From: Acephala macrosclerotiorum
Lineage: Eukaryota > Ascomycota > Leotiomycetes > Helotiales > Mollisiaceae
NCBI GenBank assembly: GCA_014904845.1
Contig: MU119531.1
Location: 1-54,570 of the forward strand
Length of the DNA stretch: 54,570 nt
Direction: 5' to 3'
The notes under the pieces: model-generated
What the model saw: only the letters and a program-made list of their open reading frames with translations
Databases searched by the model: none
Told to the model about the DNA's origin: nothing
Translations under genes and position numbers: made by a program
Shown here: in pieces, positions 44,460 to 54,570 of the stretch
How the letters are laid out: each line of letters opens with the position of its first letter
Position numbering within the stretch: position 1 is the first letter of the stretch

Positions 44460-47044
44460 ATTAATAATAAACGCAAAAATCGGAAATAAAAAAACAAAAA
44501 ATTGAACTTTTTTTATTATTTTGTAGTTTTTAATTGTTTTTGAATTTTTAGTAATATTAATTAATAATATTAATTTCAGATCGTTTTATTGCGTTATTGT
44601 AATAATAAAATAAATAATATAAAAAATATTTGAAATAATAGTAATAAAAGTTTTATTAAAATGTTTTAATAGTGAATTATTATTTTCGAGTAATTGTTTA
44701 ATTCGTTTTTCGAATTGGAATTCGATATAAAAATCGTAGAAATTACGTTTTTCGTTTGATGTAAATCGTAGAAATTTTATTAGACCAAGTAAATTTGTTA
44801 ATATATTTAATAAAGCGATTTATTAATTGAAATTAAATCGTGCGAATATACGTCGTTTTTTGAGAGTTTATTATTCGTATAATAAATCGAGACGATTGGT
44901 TTTAGAGTGTTAATAAGAATCGATAAAATAAACAAAGAGAATCGAGTAATTTTTTTATTTTTGTTACTATTTTTAGAATTATGTGAATATTGAGAATCGA
45001 TATAGTTTAAATCGCGATAAATAGTGCAAAGATAATAAAGTTTGAAAAGTGTAATTAGAGTTATTATAACAAGAATTTGAATTAGAAATTGAACGTTTAA
45101 AAGATATTTAATAGTTTTTCGCGGAATATAGCGTGAAAACTTAAAAAAAACGAAAGTTTTCGAAGTTTCGAGAGTTGGAAATCTAAAGATCGAGTTTTGT
45201 TGAAATTGTTAGTAACGAGTTTTTTTATTACGATTAGTTTAAATCTCGTGTTTACGGTTTTTCTCGTGGCGAACGAATATTTGAAAATACGTATTGTATT
45301 GATTTTAAGTAATAAACTTCGTAAAATAAATTTTAATTATAAATTGATTCAATGTATTATATTTATTCAAAATAATAATTAGTTTAAAAATAAAGTTTAG
45401 ATTTTCGTAGAATCGTCGAACAATAAAATTTTTTTTTTTTTTTTCGATTTCTACGTATAAAATTTATTTCGTAATTAAATACTTTCGAATTATGAGTTTG
45501 GACTCGTCGTCAAAAGTGTATTTCATAATGTTTACTTTTTATAAAATTGTAAATAGATTACTATGAAAACGTGTTATCAATTTAATAGTTTAAAAATCAA
45601 AGTTTTAATTTATAATTATACGAGTTCCGAGAAAAATATTATCGAATTAAATGCGAGTTTTACTTTTTATAGTAGTAAATAAAATTGATAAAACGATTTT
45701 TTCGTCGTAAGTTTAAAATATATAATTGAAACGATTAATATAAAAAAAAAATTTTAGTATCGTTATATTTGATATTTTAAAATTTCAATTTAATAGTTTA
45801 AAAAATATAAATTTTAAATTGTTTTTCGATTTTTTATTGTTTATTTATTTCTATTTGTAAACGATATAAATAAAGAGAATTTTATTTATTTTAAAATAAT
45901 AAATTACGTTTAAAGCGTTTAAAAAATTGATAATTGTTTTTTTGTTATTTAATTGACGATATATATTATTAATTTGAATTTTTTTGAAAACGATTTAAAA
46001 ATTGCGTAAAAGTTTTAATTCTATGAATAAAGTATATTAAAAAAAGAATATTAATAATTGTTTTTATTTCGTACGAAATTCGAATTTTAAATTCGATAAT
46101 TCGTAAAGCGATATTAATTATATTTTTATCGCTTTTTAATAAGATATTTTTTATATTTTAGTACAAATTATTTTCGTATATTTTTTTTTATACAATTTTA
46201 ATAAGAATTGCATTTTTCGTTTATTGTTTTATTGTGTACAATTGTATTTTGAGTAAATTAGAAATAGTTATTTTAAGTATTGAAATTTGAATTTTTTTGT
46301 TGTTTGAAAAGTTTAGTAAATAAATTGTTCGTTTACGAGGAGTAGTTTTTAAGAAATTTAATAGTTCGATAATATTTCGAAATTGCTAAGAATTTTATAA
46401 AAGTTCGCGTTTGAAGAAATCGAAGATTTGAAAATAATTAGAAAGAAATAATAATTGAAATAAGTTTTTAGAGTATTTCGAATGTTCGAATAAATTATTA
46501 ATAGGATCGGAGACTGGAAATTGCAGAGCTCGTTTTAATAAGAAGTTTTGCGTCGCTTGTATAGATATAGTTTTTGAATTGGGCAGTGTATTTAATCTTA
46601 TTAAATTCGATGTAAAAAATCTTCGAATAGAGTTTATTTCGAATGATTCGTTTTTTTGTTTTTGTGGTATCGATAGAGTATTTGAATTAGATCGATGGAA
46701 TAAAAGTGTATAAGGATTTGAAGTTGGAGAAATTTGGGATCGAAAAAGAGGAAATATTGTTTAATGCGAGTTTAATAGAAATCGTTTGTTTAATTTTTTT
46801 AATCGATTTTTGTTAAAATTTTTGCGTTTAATCAATTTATTGAAATTACTCGTTTGCATTTATTGGTAATAAGAGACGATCGTAAAGTAATAGAGTTACG
46901 CTTACAATTATTGTAATTCGAAGTAACGTAGTAAATAGATTGTTCGCAGGGGTTTAGAAGTCGATACGGGATTGCGCAAGTAGTTGCGTACGGTCGAATT
47001 CGGCGGTTTTCAGGAAATTCGATCGAAATATAGAAGTATTATTA
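44460..47044 (-). other. RIP-degraded 5' part of the element
   Basis: AT-rich, no intact frame. By position it would hold gag and the leader. From about 46300 the plus strand again has few non-CpG cytosines. No primer-binding site matching a tRNA end could be recognised next to the LTR. Confidence 0.55.
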
Positions 47045-47211
47045 TATAATAGTTTTTATTGCAAGATGTACTACGGTCTTAGCGTAGTAAATCTTATTTG
47101 GAAAGTTTGTATGTATTGGTGCGTTTGAAGAGAGAAGGTCTCAAGAGAGAGAAACTATTTAAAGTAGAATACTAAGCTAAACTAGTGCTGGTCCACGTGA
47201 CCACCCCAACA
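47045..47211 (-). repeat. 5' LTR of the large retrotransposon (167 bp)
   Basis: Same length and order as the copy at 33940. Differences concentrate in its first third and are mainly C-to-T on the plus strand (for example TAACAGTTCTCACC against TAATAGTTTTTATT). Confidence 0.9.
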
Positions 47212-47281
47212 CGTAGCATGGGATAGAGTGATCTCCTAGGAACTCCTTCAGTTCGAGGGTTGTCGTGTCGAGAAGTCACAT
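47212..47281 (-). pseudogene. N-terminal codons of the disrupted HET gene
   Basis: Minus strand from ATG (47281-47279) reads M-stop-LLDTTTLELKEFLGDHS and IPCY, the standard opening of HET-E-type proteins, which normally starts MRLL or MWLL. Codon 2 is TGA, one base from TGG. The 23rd codon plus one base ends exactly at the target duplication, and the next codons are found at 33939. CGTAG at 47212-47216 is the right target copy. Confidence 0.85.
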
Positions 47282-48106
47282 CCTTTGAAACCTCCGTGTT
47301 TTGAGGCAGATATGCAAAGAATCTCGGCTTTGGTATGACCCTTTGATCAACGGAATGAAGTTGAGCTTCCTGTCCCTGTCACGTGAAGCAAGTACCCTAG
47401 AGAGCGTGCGTTTAGGTTGAGGCTGCAGAAGTAGCAACTAGATTAGGGAGATATTTGATTCGATTCTGTCGTACGTAAATTGACCTGTTTGTTGAAGTCC
47501 ATATCCACGACCTCGATGATTCATCTGCGGTTGTGCAAGAGTTACGAGATGTCGAATAGGCGTCCGTCCTGAATCCCAGGGGTCTTTTCTCGAATACCCT
47601 TCAGGTTCTGGGGTCTCTTGGGTCGCTGGGTACTCTCTGGGTACATGGATGCTGCATTATGCTGAATTGGGCGTTGACATCTGCAGGACCCAGGCACAAC
47701 ATACAAATCCTCGGATCTCGTTCAGCTGCTGGCGAATTGCGGTGAATCGACAACGTGCTGTCCAGATATCCGCTTTCACCTTTCTCTCTGTTCATCTCAT
47801 ACACAGCCTTATCTTGGCTGTCCTGCTGCTCGAAATGTATGGCAGACACTTTCGAGGTCCAACTGAAGCAGTGTTGACGTTCAATGAAGATCAACACTAA
47901 GCTATTTCCGTCTAGCCTCTGTTTCCCGCCTCCAGCAATTCACCACTAGTACACTTTTATCTTAAGGAAGCTGAACTTCAAGCTCTCCGTATCGTACACT
48001 CCTCTTTCAATTTGAAATATCCGTTCTTCGTGTCTCCTCTCACCACTATCATCTCGGTTGTTTTGGAGGAACCCACTAAGGTGTGCGAGCATTGCCTCCT
48101 TCAAAA
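47282..48106. other. Upstream region of the HET relic and the next regulator
   Basis: 825 bp with no supported gene. Short overlapping frames on both strands at 47601-47900 have no motif. It should include the old HET promoter (minus) and the promoter of the Zn2Cys6 gene (plus). Confidence 0.4.
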
Positions 48107-49421
48107 ATGGTTTCACGCCCCTCACCAGACGCGGTAGGAGCTCGAAACACGGCACCCGAGAGGCCAAGAAGAAGCTTCAAGAAGTCTCGAAGGGGGTGTA
48201 AGACGTGCAAGGCACGAAAGGTCAAGGTGTGTCCTTTGGTTTTTGTTCATCCGAGCTTTACTGGCTGTGCTAACCTGTTTAAAGTGCGATGAACAAAGGC
48301 CGATTTGCGCCAACTGCTGTAGGCGTCACCCAGGCTTGACCAGCTGCGACTTTGAACAGTTTATAGAGGTCTCAAGCCAAGCCATCGAATGTAGCACGAG
48401 CCAGAAACGAGTCAAAGCCACACCTCAGAGATCGATTCAGCCCTCACTCACACTTCATCCAAGCGGTCTCAGTAGTTCAGATGGATCACGTGTGCTCGAA
48501 CTACGTCTCATGTGGCATTACACGAGTTCGACCTGCACGCAACTACCAAGCAGACAGACCTCACAGGGGAATTATGTCTGGTCTACCGATATCCCTCGAT
48601 TAGCGTTCCATTCAGAGCTCGTCCTCAGTGCTCTTCTCGGCATCTCTGCCCTTCACCACTGGGCCTTGACGCCTGAGGATCCTACACTTTCTTACGCTGC
48701 GGGCTACTATTTCGACAAAGCTGTCCGCAACCATCGAATAGCTTTGTCTAATGTCGATAAATATTCGGCAGAGGCAGTACTTGCTACAGCGATAATAATT
48801 TGTCACCATACATGGCTCTCAGCTCACAGGGCCAAGTCAACGGAAGCATATGAAATTCCACTTCAGACATATCACATGGCACGGGGTATTCAAGTACTGT
48901 TTGATCAGATGTATCCCTGGCTTCGGGGTTCTCCTTATCTATGGTATATTGAAAGTCAGCCTGTTTTGGAAGCAACTGAGAGTTCGTGCCAAGAGCCTTG
49001 GATGACTACTGCTCGAGAGGACCTTGCGAGGTTGTCTGACACCTTTGAGTATAAGGATGTTTCCGCGAGCGACAAGATCGTCTACGAAAAGATGGTCATG
49101 GAACTGACGTCCATGTGCCATTCTATTAGCACAGGGGTAGCGATGCATAATATACAGAGACGAGTTGCAACTATGCCGCTTCGACTGCCGCCACGATTTC
49201 TAGAACTTGTTGAGGCTAAAGATCCTCGTGCTCTGGGACTACTGGCTAGGAATCTTTCCCTCCTAAAGGTCATCGATAGTATTTGGTGGCTTCACGGACT
49301 TGAGCCCTCTCAGCCAGTAGCTGAGCAAGCTATAGTAGGAATTCTGGCAATGTTGCCGCATGAATGGTTGTGGATTATGGAATGGCCCTTGGAAATAATC
49401 TCAGGTGAAGTCCGGTCTTGA
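48107..49421 (+). CDS. Zn2Cys6 transcription factor, 418 residues
   Basis: Exons 48107-48226 and 48285-49421 (intron 58 bp). The zinc cluster is N-terminal: RGCKTCKARKVKCDEQRPIC, then ANC and a last Cys in LTSC, preceded by a basic stretch (RPRRSFKKSRR). The intron splits the cluster between Lys40 and the third Cys, a common place in this family. The remaining 330 residues form the helical fungal regulator region (WHYTSSTCTQL, LLGISALHHWAL, YFDKAVRNHRIAL). An ATG at 48083 would add eight residues. It faces an O-methyltransferase gene tail to tail, 64 bp apart, and may control it. Confidence 0.88.
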
Positions 49422-49485
49422 TTACTAGATTTGTGTTACTATGCTAAACATACCAGACTCCAGAACTAGCTCACAGCAATGTTCC

Positions 49486-50849
49486 TCAAGCTTTCCTCAC
49501 AGCCTCGATCAGGCCCTCAGTCTCCTTGCCAATGGTCCAGAACTTGACGACTTGGAGGCCAGCACTATCCAAGAGCTCTCTCCAATGAGTTTCGGTTCTC
49601 TCCGTGCCGCTAAACAACGCCAACATGTTGATATCGAGAAGTGAGGGATACAAAGGCGTTCCAACATCCTGCAAGATCCACTCAAAGATCAAAAGCTTAG
49701 AATACCCAGGCTTCATCGCATCAACGATATGCTTCAGTATAGCGCGACAGCGATCATCGGAGTAGTTGTGGAAGCATGATCGCAGGTAGTATGCTCGAGC
49801 TCCTAGCATTCGCATCAGTATTGGGACAGGAGAATGTCCTCGTTCTGGGAAAAACACGAACCTTTGATCGGCTGCTCTGTGAAGAAGTCATGTTTCATGC
49901 GCACAATTGAGCTGTCCAATTCCTTGATGTCATTGATAACGGGCGGCAAATCCTGCAATACCAACCTCTGCTTCACATCAGGGAACTTTTTACGGAATGC
50001 CTCCAGATCATGTCCTCTCCCACCGCCTATGTCAATTAACAACGTTGAATGATCATCTTTGCTATCCAGTCCATCAAACAAGATGCTATCCACATCAGCG
50101 AAGTCAAACCACTCGGTCCTGTTCATTCTCTGTCCCGTCATTAGATTATTGAAGTTTGACATGTGGTCTGGGTGTTCCATCAGCCAGGGGAAGCACTGCA
50201 ACTCGGTGTTGAATGCGGACTGGAAACACGTCTCAGGCCCTTCTGGATTCTTGTATCCTGTCTTGGTGAGCCATGAGGGCAAGTGGACAAGAGATGTAGC
50301 AGCTTCATCGCACATGAATTTGAAGCCACCTCCCACGGAGGGGACGGTGAGGATTTGGGTTGTGGGATTGGAGGCGTAGGTTTCGTATGCGACTTCGTCG
50401 ACGATCCGCATCGCAGAAAGGGGTCGGAGGATACGGACTGTTTGATACCACGGTGAACAAGAGCAAGGCAGGGAGGTTGGAAGGCTCATACCAACAAGTT
50501 GCTTGTCACAGCTCGTAATGCTCGCCAATTCGATTGCCGTCTTAGGAGAGTTCGACACAAGAGGTTCGATCAGACCCATCGCCAATGCAGCTCTGAGCGA
50601 CGCACTCTGGTGAGGCTACATTATCCCCCATGTCAACATCTTCCTCATGCACTATCGCAAGCGAGGAGGTACCTCCATCATCATCCGCCAAACAACTTCG
50701 AGTGGAGATTCCAACGCAGCGACTTGCTCTCTCAGGACACCAAGGAGCCTTTTCCTTGCTTCCTCATCTTGAAGCACCACTTTCGAGAGATTGCTCAAAG
50801 AACTTTTGACTTCAGTTATCTCATCATTGACTTTGTGAGAAGGAGACAT
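49486..50849 (-). CDS. O-methyltransferase (plant-type fold, fungal)
   Basis: Four exons (50849-50673, 50606-50492, 50437-49862, 49802-49486) encode 394 residues. An N-terminal dimerisation domain with a winged-helix segment (ALAMGLIEPLVS, TAIELASIT) precedes a class I SAM domain. Motif I is LIDIGGGRGHD (about 231-240), then LVLQDLPPVI, then the catalytic-base His301 in YYLRSCFHNYSDDRC, and a KLLIFEWILQD strand. Fungal enzymes of this family methylate hydroxyls of polyketides and other secondary metabolites, for example in the aflatoxin pathway; the substrate here is unknown. Convergent with the Zn2Cys6 gene, which suggests a small metabolic locus, though no backbone synthase is in the window. 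Confidence 0.87.
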
Positions 50850-52128
50850 AATGACGAAGGTGCGAAGAAGGGCTTTGATCGAGACGATCTTCGGGGGAAT
50901 AGAGAATGATTGAGGGCATCCTCTCTCTACTTATAGGGACATTTTGAAGCGAGCAAAGCATCTCCAGGATTCCAAAATAGCAACATCGGCCGACAACAAA
51001 CAGTCGCTTAGTAACGATTTTCATCTTCACGATCGTAATTAGTATAAACTAGAGGCTCTCTATCGCTATTTGAATTGGTGAAACGACATTCATTCTACGA
51101 AGGGAAGATCATACTATCCCGAGGAAAGCTATTACGGCGAAGTTCATATCGGCAGAGACCAAAGATGGTTTAATGGGGAAGCCGCAAGTAGGGCTGGCTA
51201 GTGGCAGTCGGGTTCGTGAAATTTTCTCAAAGGGGAGTAGTGCAGCGTCCCTCCAAACTCAGTTGTCAGCCCTACCTTTAAGGATGGCGAGATTGACGTC
51301 AAATGAGGCCTAGCCTTGGATCCCTAAGACTGGGGACCTACTACTCTACTGGCCGAGGTGGAGCGATACCTATTCGAACCGCCAAAAGAGCCTTGGACGT
51401 CAAGTCCGCGTCGACGGCTACGTGTAGAGGCCCCAATTCATGCTCGGTGAGCACTAGGCATCATCGAAGTGTGTTGTTTCCATACATCACTCGTCGAAAA
51501 TACACTAGGAAGGGATCTGCGGGTGTTTCTCCGGAGTAGACGAGCCAATCCCAGACGAGGGGATAGCGGACCGAGAAATCCGAGAGGTTTTCGAGGCTAA
51601 CAGCAAGAGCCACGCGGGCACTTTCAAGACCAACAAGACAGCCAAGGCACTAGCAGCAACGTGTAAAGGCCCGACCCGGCAAGACAAGTTGATGGGATTT
51701 TAGGATACGCCGAGAAGAGCGATTAGTGTAGTTAGTATGGATAAGGCAGAAAGGTGGAAGAAGGTCCTCGTGCGAGGATTAAACTTGAAGCAAAACGGAT
51801 GCCGTTTGTCGGTAGCAGACGTAACGAAGGAGATAAATAGACTTTGCAAGTATTAACCTATTAAAATAGAGGCTTTTTATTCGACGAACGGCTCGGGTAT
51901 AGTGTGGCAGGGCTGGTGTTGTTGCTCTGGATTAAGACTAGCTCCACACGTGATATAGCCTTGGATATATTAAGAGATCTGGCATTTTGTAATCTTAGTT
52001 CTTTAGGCAGCTTCTACGCAGTTCGCAGATGCGTAGAATGACTCCAAATCTACCCTTCTACAATAGGAAGACCGGACTATAAAGGAAGAAAACGAACCGA
52101 CAAACAAAACGATAAAATGCTAGCCCAA
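50850..52128. other. Gene-poor region, probable degraded mobile DNA
   Basis: No supported gene. From about 51300 to 52080 the plus strand has a few open stretches (for example AERWKKVLVRGLNLKQNGCR near 51750) that feel like a retroelement relic, but I cannot name it. The phrase CTCGTCGAAAATACA occurs at about 51490 and again at about 52540, a weak sign of dispersed copies. Confidence 0.35.
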
Positions 52129-52355
52129 GCCCAAGGTAGGCTGTTCGTTTTTTCCCCCATGGGGGCCCACGACTTGTTTAAATCCTTGCATCAATTAAAA
52201 ATCTGCGAGTAATTTTACCAAAAAGCTCGGTTTCCGATTATTTAAGCCTAGCCCTTTTCGCACCTCTTTACCGAAGCTTATGCTATTTAAATTTCCTCCC
52301 GCCGCGCGTTCTCGTGGGGCCCCATGGGGGAAGAAACGAGCAGCCTAGCCCAAGG
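52129..52355. mobile_element. hAT-like MITE A with 8-bp target duplication
   Basis: The element 52137-52347 (211 bp) is flanked by GCCCAAGG at 52129-52136 and 52348-52355. Its ends are inverted repeats: TAGGCTGTTCGTTTTTTCCC at the left and the reverse complement of TAGGCTGCTCGTTTCTTCCC at the right, each running into a CATGGGG/CCCC palindrome. An 8-bp duplication is the hallmark of hAT transposases. No coding capacity. Interior sequence (CGGCGGGAGGAAATTTAAAT on the minus strand) matches MITE B. Confidence 0.85.
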
Positions 52356-53304
52356 CAGGAATAGAAGGGCGGGGCAGCCCTGAACAGAATATACGGGAGA
52401 CATGACAACCTTAGATAGATTGGGAAGTAGCTAGGACGAAGTAGTAAGAGAAGGCCCAAAAGGCTGCCTCAAGCTACCAACCACAGTCCCTTTACCTAAC
52501 GGCAGACACGGACTATAAATGCAATAACAAACAAACAAACTCGTCGAAAATACAAAATCTGTCAGCTTGAATCCTGAACCTAGAGACAGAACATGTCGCC
52601 GTTCAATCTGCCGAATGAGCTGCCAGCGATTATCTTTTCTAGGACTCCTTACGAGCCCACTCCTCTGTCCGAATAGGGAAATCATGAAATGGATAAAAAG
52701 ATAGTCGAGCTCCGTGATTAAAGAGTCTCACTCGACACTAGGGAGGTGCATTAGTGCCAGGAAGCTTTGAGCGAGGAACATCAAAAAATAATTATAATAT
52801 CTAGTAAATTGATATACTTACTCCTACGCCTACTTGCACAATAAGAAGAGCTGCTTTCAAGCTAAACTTTTAACGTAGAATTCAATGTGCTTATGTGCAT
52901 GTTTGTAGTGTTATAAACTAAAGAATGAGGCTTATACCGAGAAGAAAGCCGGTGTTTTGCCAGCGGCTATGCACTCGGCTAGTCGAAAAATGCTCGGGAG
53001 GCGCATTTAGTGGTTTTATCTTCTTAGCTAGTGCTAGAGCACCCCTAGGCTACTGATATAGACGCTGTTTTTTTTAGGCCTTCGGTACGCTATAATTATA
53101 GGGCTCTCGAAATCCCTCTGTTCGGAACAGAGGGGTGGGTTTGTAGGGACTATTCTCCACTTACACGACTTGTCCTCGTAGTCCCTATAATCTCGAAAGA
53201 CCCACGCATTGATTCTACCTCATTTGCTGCGCGAATTTGAATTCTGCATTGAGTTCTCTACCCGTTTTAGTCTTTTCGAGGAAGATTCCGGCAATGATCA
53301 CGAA
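52356..53304. other. Gene-poor spacer between the two MITEs
   Basis: About 950 bp. A possible plus-strand fragment starts MSPFNLPNELPAIIFSRTP at 52593 but meets a stop after 27 codons. An inverted repeat CCCTCTGTTCGGAACAGAGGG is at about 53114. Nothing else is recognised. Confidence 0.35.
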
Positions 53305-53499
53305 ATCGATGATAGGCTGCTTCATGGGCCCCGTGAGCTCGGGCCACCGGACGTGCGGCGGGTGGGAATTTAAGTAGTATAAAATCCGGGAAAAGCGTAT
53401 GGGTCGTCCCAATGCTCAAATATGCGAAAACCGCGATTTTTTGCTTAAGGCAAGGATTAAAAAAACTCATGGGGCCCCATGAAGCAGCCTAATCGATGA
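53305..53499. mobile_element. hAT-like MITE B with 8-bp target duplication
   Basis: The element 53313-53491 (179 bp) is flanked by ATCGATGA at 53305-53312 and 53492-53499. Its inverted ends are TAGGCTGCTTCATGGGGCCCC-type palindromic sequences, with the left having one base fewer in the G run. It shares TAGGCTG termini and an interior CGGCGGGTGGGAATTTAAGT with MITE A in opposite orientation, so both belong to one family. Confidence 0.85.
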
Positions 53500-54309
53500 A
53501 TTCGTGGCTGTTTGCAGAACCCTCCGGAATGAGCCTCATGGATTCCTTCTGCGAGCTTCACTTAGAAGTCTATAAGATTGAGAGAAGTTGATCAACGCGG
53601 CGAGGTTCGTTTTGCCTTTTGAGGAAGCTGGAATAAAGCTTGAGGCTTTGCTGAGAAAAGTGCGAGAACCGGTTCAAATGCGGTTGGACTGTTAATCTAA
53701 TAGATGTTTTGCCTGGACACATCAGCCTCCAGTCTCTGTGAATTCAAGCCCCCACCTTGATGCCACCATCATCACGTGAAATCCGATTTCCAAAGGACCA
53801 ACTCGAACGTTAATTATACCTGGCTGACCGCTATTGAGAACAAGTATATATCGGGTAATGGGAAATTGGAAAACGCCCCACAGTCTTATTTTGCTGTCAC
53901 ATGGTATGTAGAACTCCACTACATAGAGTCGAGGGCCGTGCATGTCATGTCACTTCGCGTCGCGCGTCGCGTCGTCCTAAGCTGTCTTCACTTGAAATTC
54001 ATGAACTCATAGCAACACTTTTCCAAGTCGTTTGCAGGATGTTGTTAATTGATGTCCCACAGGAGGTTTGAATGCAGATATCCTCTGATTCCGCACTCAA
54101 GACCCAGGACTTGCTATCTCTGTCCCTGTGCTGCCAAAAGATTCATGGTATAGCCCTTCAACGCATATACACCAATGTGCTTCCGACACTATGACGCTGA
54201 TGAAACTGGCAACCATTGCAAGCCCAATCGACTCATCGCCACCTTGACGCGCTTTCCCGAGAGAAGATCGTGGGCCCACCAGGGGGTGCAGGAATACGTG
54301 ACACACCAA
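53500..54309. other. Intergenic, no gene recognised
   Basis: Short frames only, none with a motif. A CGCGTCGCGCGTCGCGTCG patch lies near 53957. Composition is normal until about 54309. Confidence 0.4.
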
Positions 54310-54570
54310 AACTAGAATTAATTAAAACTTGATAATTTACTAATGAAATTATTTCAAATTTAAAACACGATATTATTCATGTTATGGAATTATTTCTGGT
54401 TAAAAAGTTTTTAATAAAATTTATTAATTAATTTATAAAATAATAATAAATATTTAATTTTTCTGTTTTTAATAATTAATTAAAATAAATCTATAAATAG
54501 AAATAGAAAAGGGTTTAATCGAAACAAATAAAAATACTTTAATTTATTTTAAAAAATTCAAAAACGGTTA
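54310..54570. repeat. Start of another AT-rich block
   Basis: AT content rises sharply at 54310 and stays high to the window edge. Unlike 1-1660, C and G also remain outside CpG (CAAAT, ACACG, TTCTGG), so it is less mutated or of different origin. Confidence 0.55.

Larger units (their letters stand above)
33940..47211 (-). mobile_element. Ty3-like LTR retrotransposon, 13.3 kb, heavily RIP-mutated
   Basis: Bounded by 167-bp LTRs and a CGTAG duplication. Orientation is minus: a purine-rich tract on the minus strand abuts the LTR at 33940-34106, making that the 3' LTR. On the minus strand I can still read a reverse transcriptase signature near 42700-42740 (FVFIYIDNIIIF, where YxDD has become YIDN) followed by a TLNYWINRFELNT stretch as in fungal Ty3-like polymerases. 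A retropepsin-like C-terminus (IVKSLDYNIFLLNTILKN) is at 43854-44459. All frames are broken. The length is more than double a usual fungal Ty3 element, so it may hold extra genes or a nested insertion. Confidence 0.85.

Overview
The window is nuclear DNA of a filamentous ascomycete (Pezizomycotina; a leotiomycete is my best guess). Reasons: short 43-165 bp spliceosomal introns with CTAAY-type branch sites; typical fungal families (Zn2Cys6 regulators, HET-domain proteins, a SesA-type domain, an X-intrinsic aquaporin); and blocks of AT-rich DNA carrying a repeat-induced point mutation (RIP)-like signature. All exon models were built by eye from open frames, splice sites and family knowledge; no search or alignment program was run.

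Layout. 1-1660 is saturated RIP-like AT-rich DNA. 1900-10204 holds a kinase-like gene (-), a mid-protein Zn2Cys6 regulator (+) and a TauD-type dioxygenase (+). 10459-14249 is an incompatibility/cell-death neighbourhood: a decayed HET-domain pseudogene (+), a ubiquitin-like/zinc-ribbon gene (-) and a SesA-type gene with a Gly-rich repetitive tail (-). 14778-31468 is mostly core and housekeeping: a TFIIIC subunit with an RGG box (-), a SAM methyltransferase (-), the spliceosomal DEAH helicase Prp2 (-), the ER co-chaperone Scj1 (+), a MARVEL-like membrane protein (-), an XIP aquaporin (-), the 24 kDa subunit of complex I (+), a tandem pair of small membrane proteins (+, the second broken) and a dienelactone hydrolase (-). 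This part also carries a solo LTR and a TA-flanked MITE.

About 32.8-47.3 kb is one event: a 13.27-kb Ty3-like LTR retrotransposon (33940-47211, minus strand, 167-bp LTRs, 5-bp target duplication CGTAG) sits inside the HET-domain part of a second incompatibility gene. The first 23 codons of that gene lie at 47281-47212 and the rest starts at 33939; removing the element and one target copy restores the frame across the join. The element interior is heavily mutated, nearly all surviving cytosines are in CpG, and long stretches are mutated mostly on one strand.

48107-50849 is a convergent Zn2Cys6 regulator / O-methyltransferase pair, possibly a small secondary-metabolite locus. 51-54.3 kb is gene-poor, with two related hAT-like MITEs that each have perfect 8-bp target duplications. 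AT-rich DNA resumes at about 54310.

The overall picture is a gene-dense core interrupted by accessory regions where incompatibility genes, mobile elements and RIP-like mutation interact.
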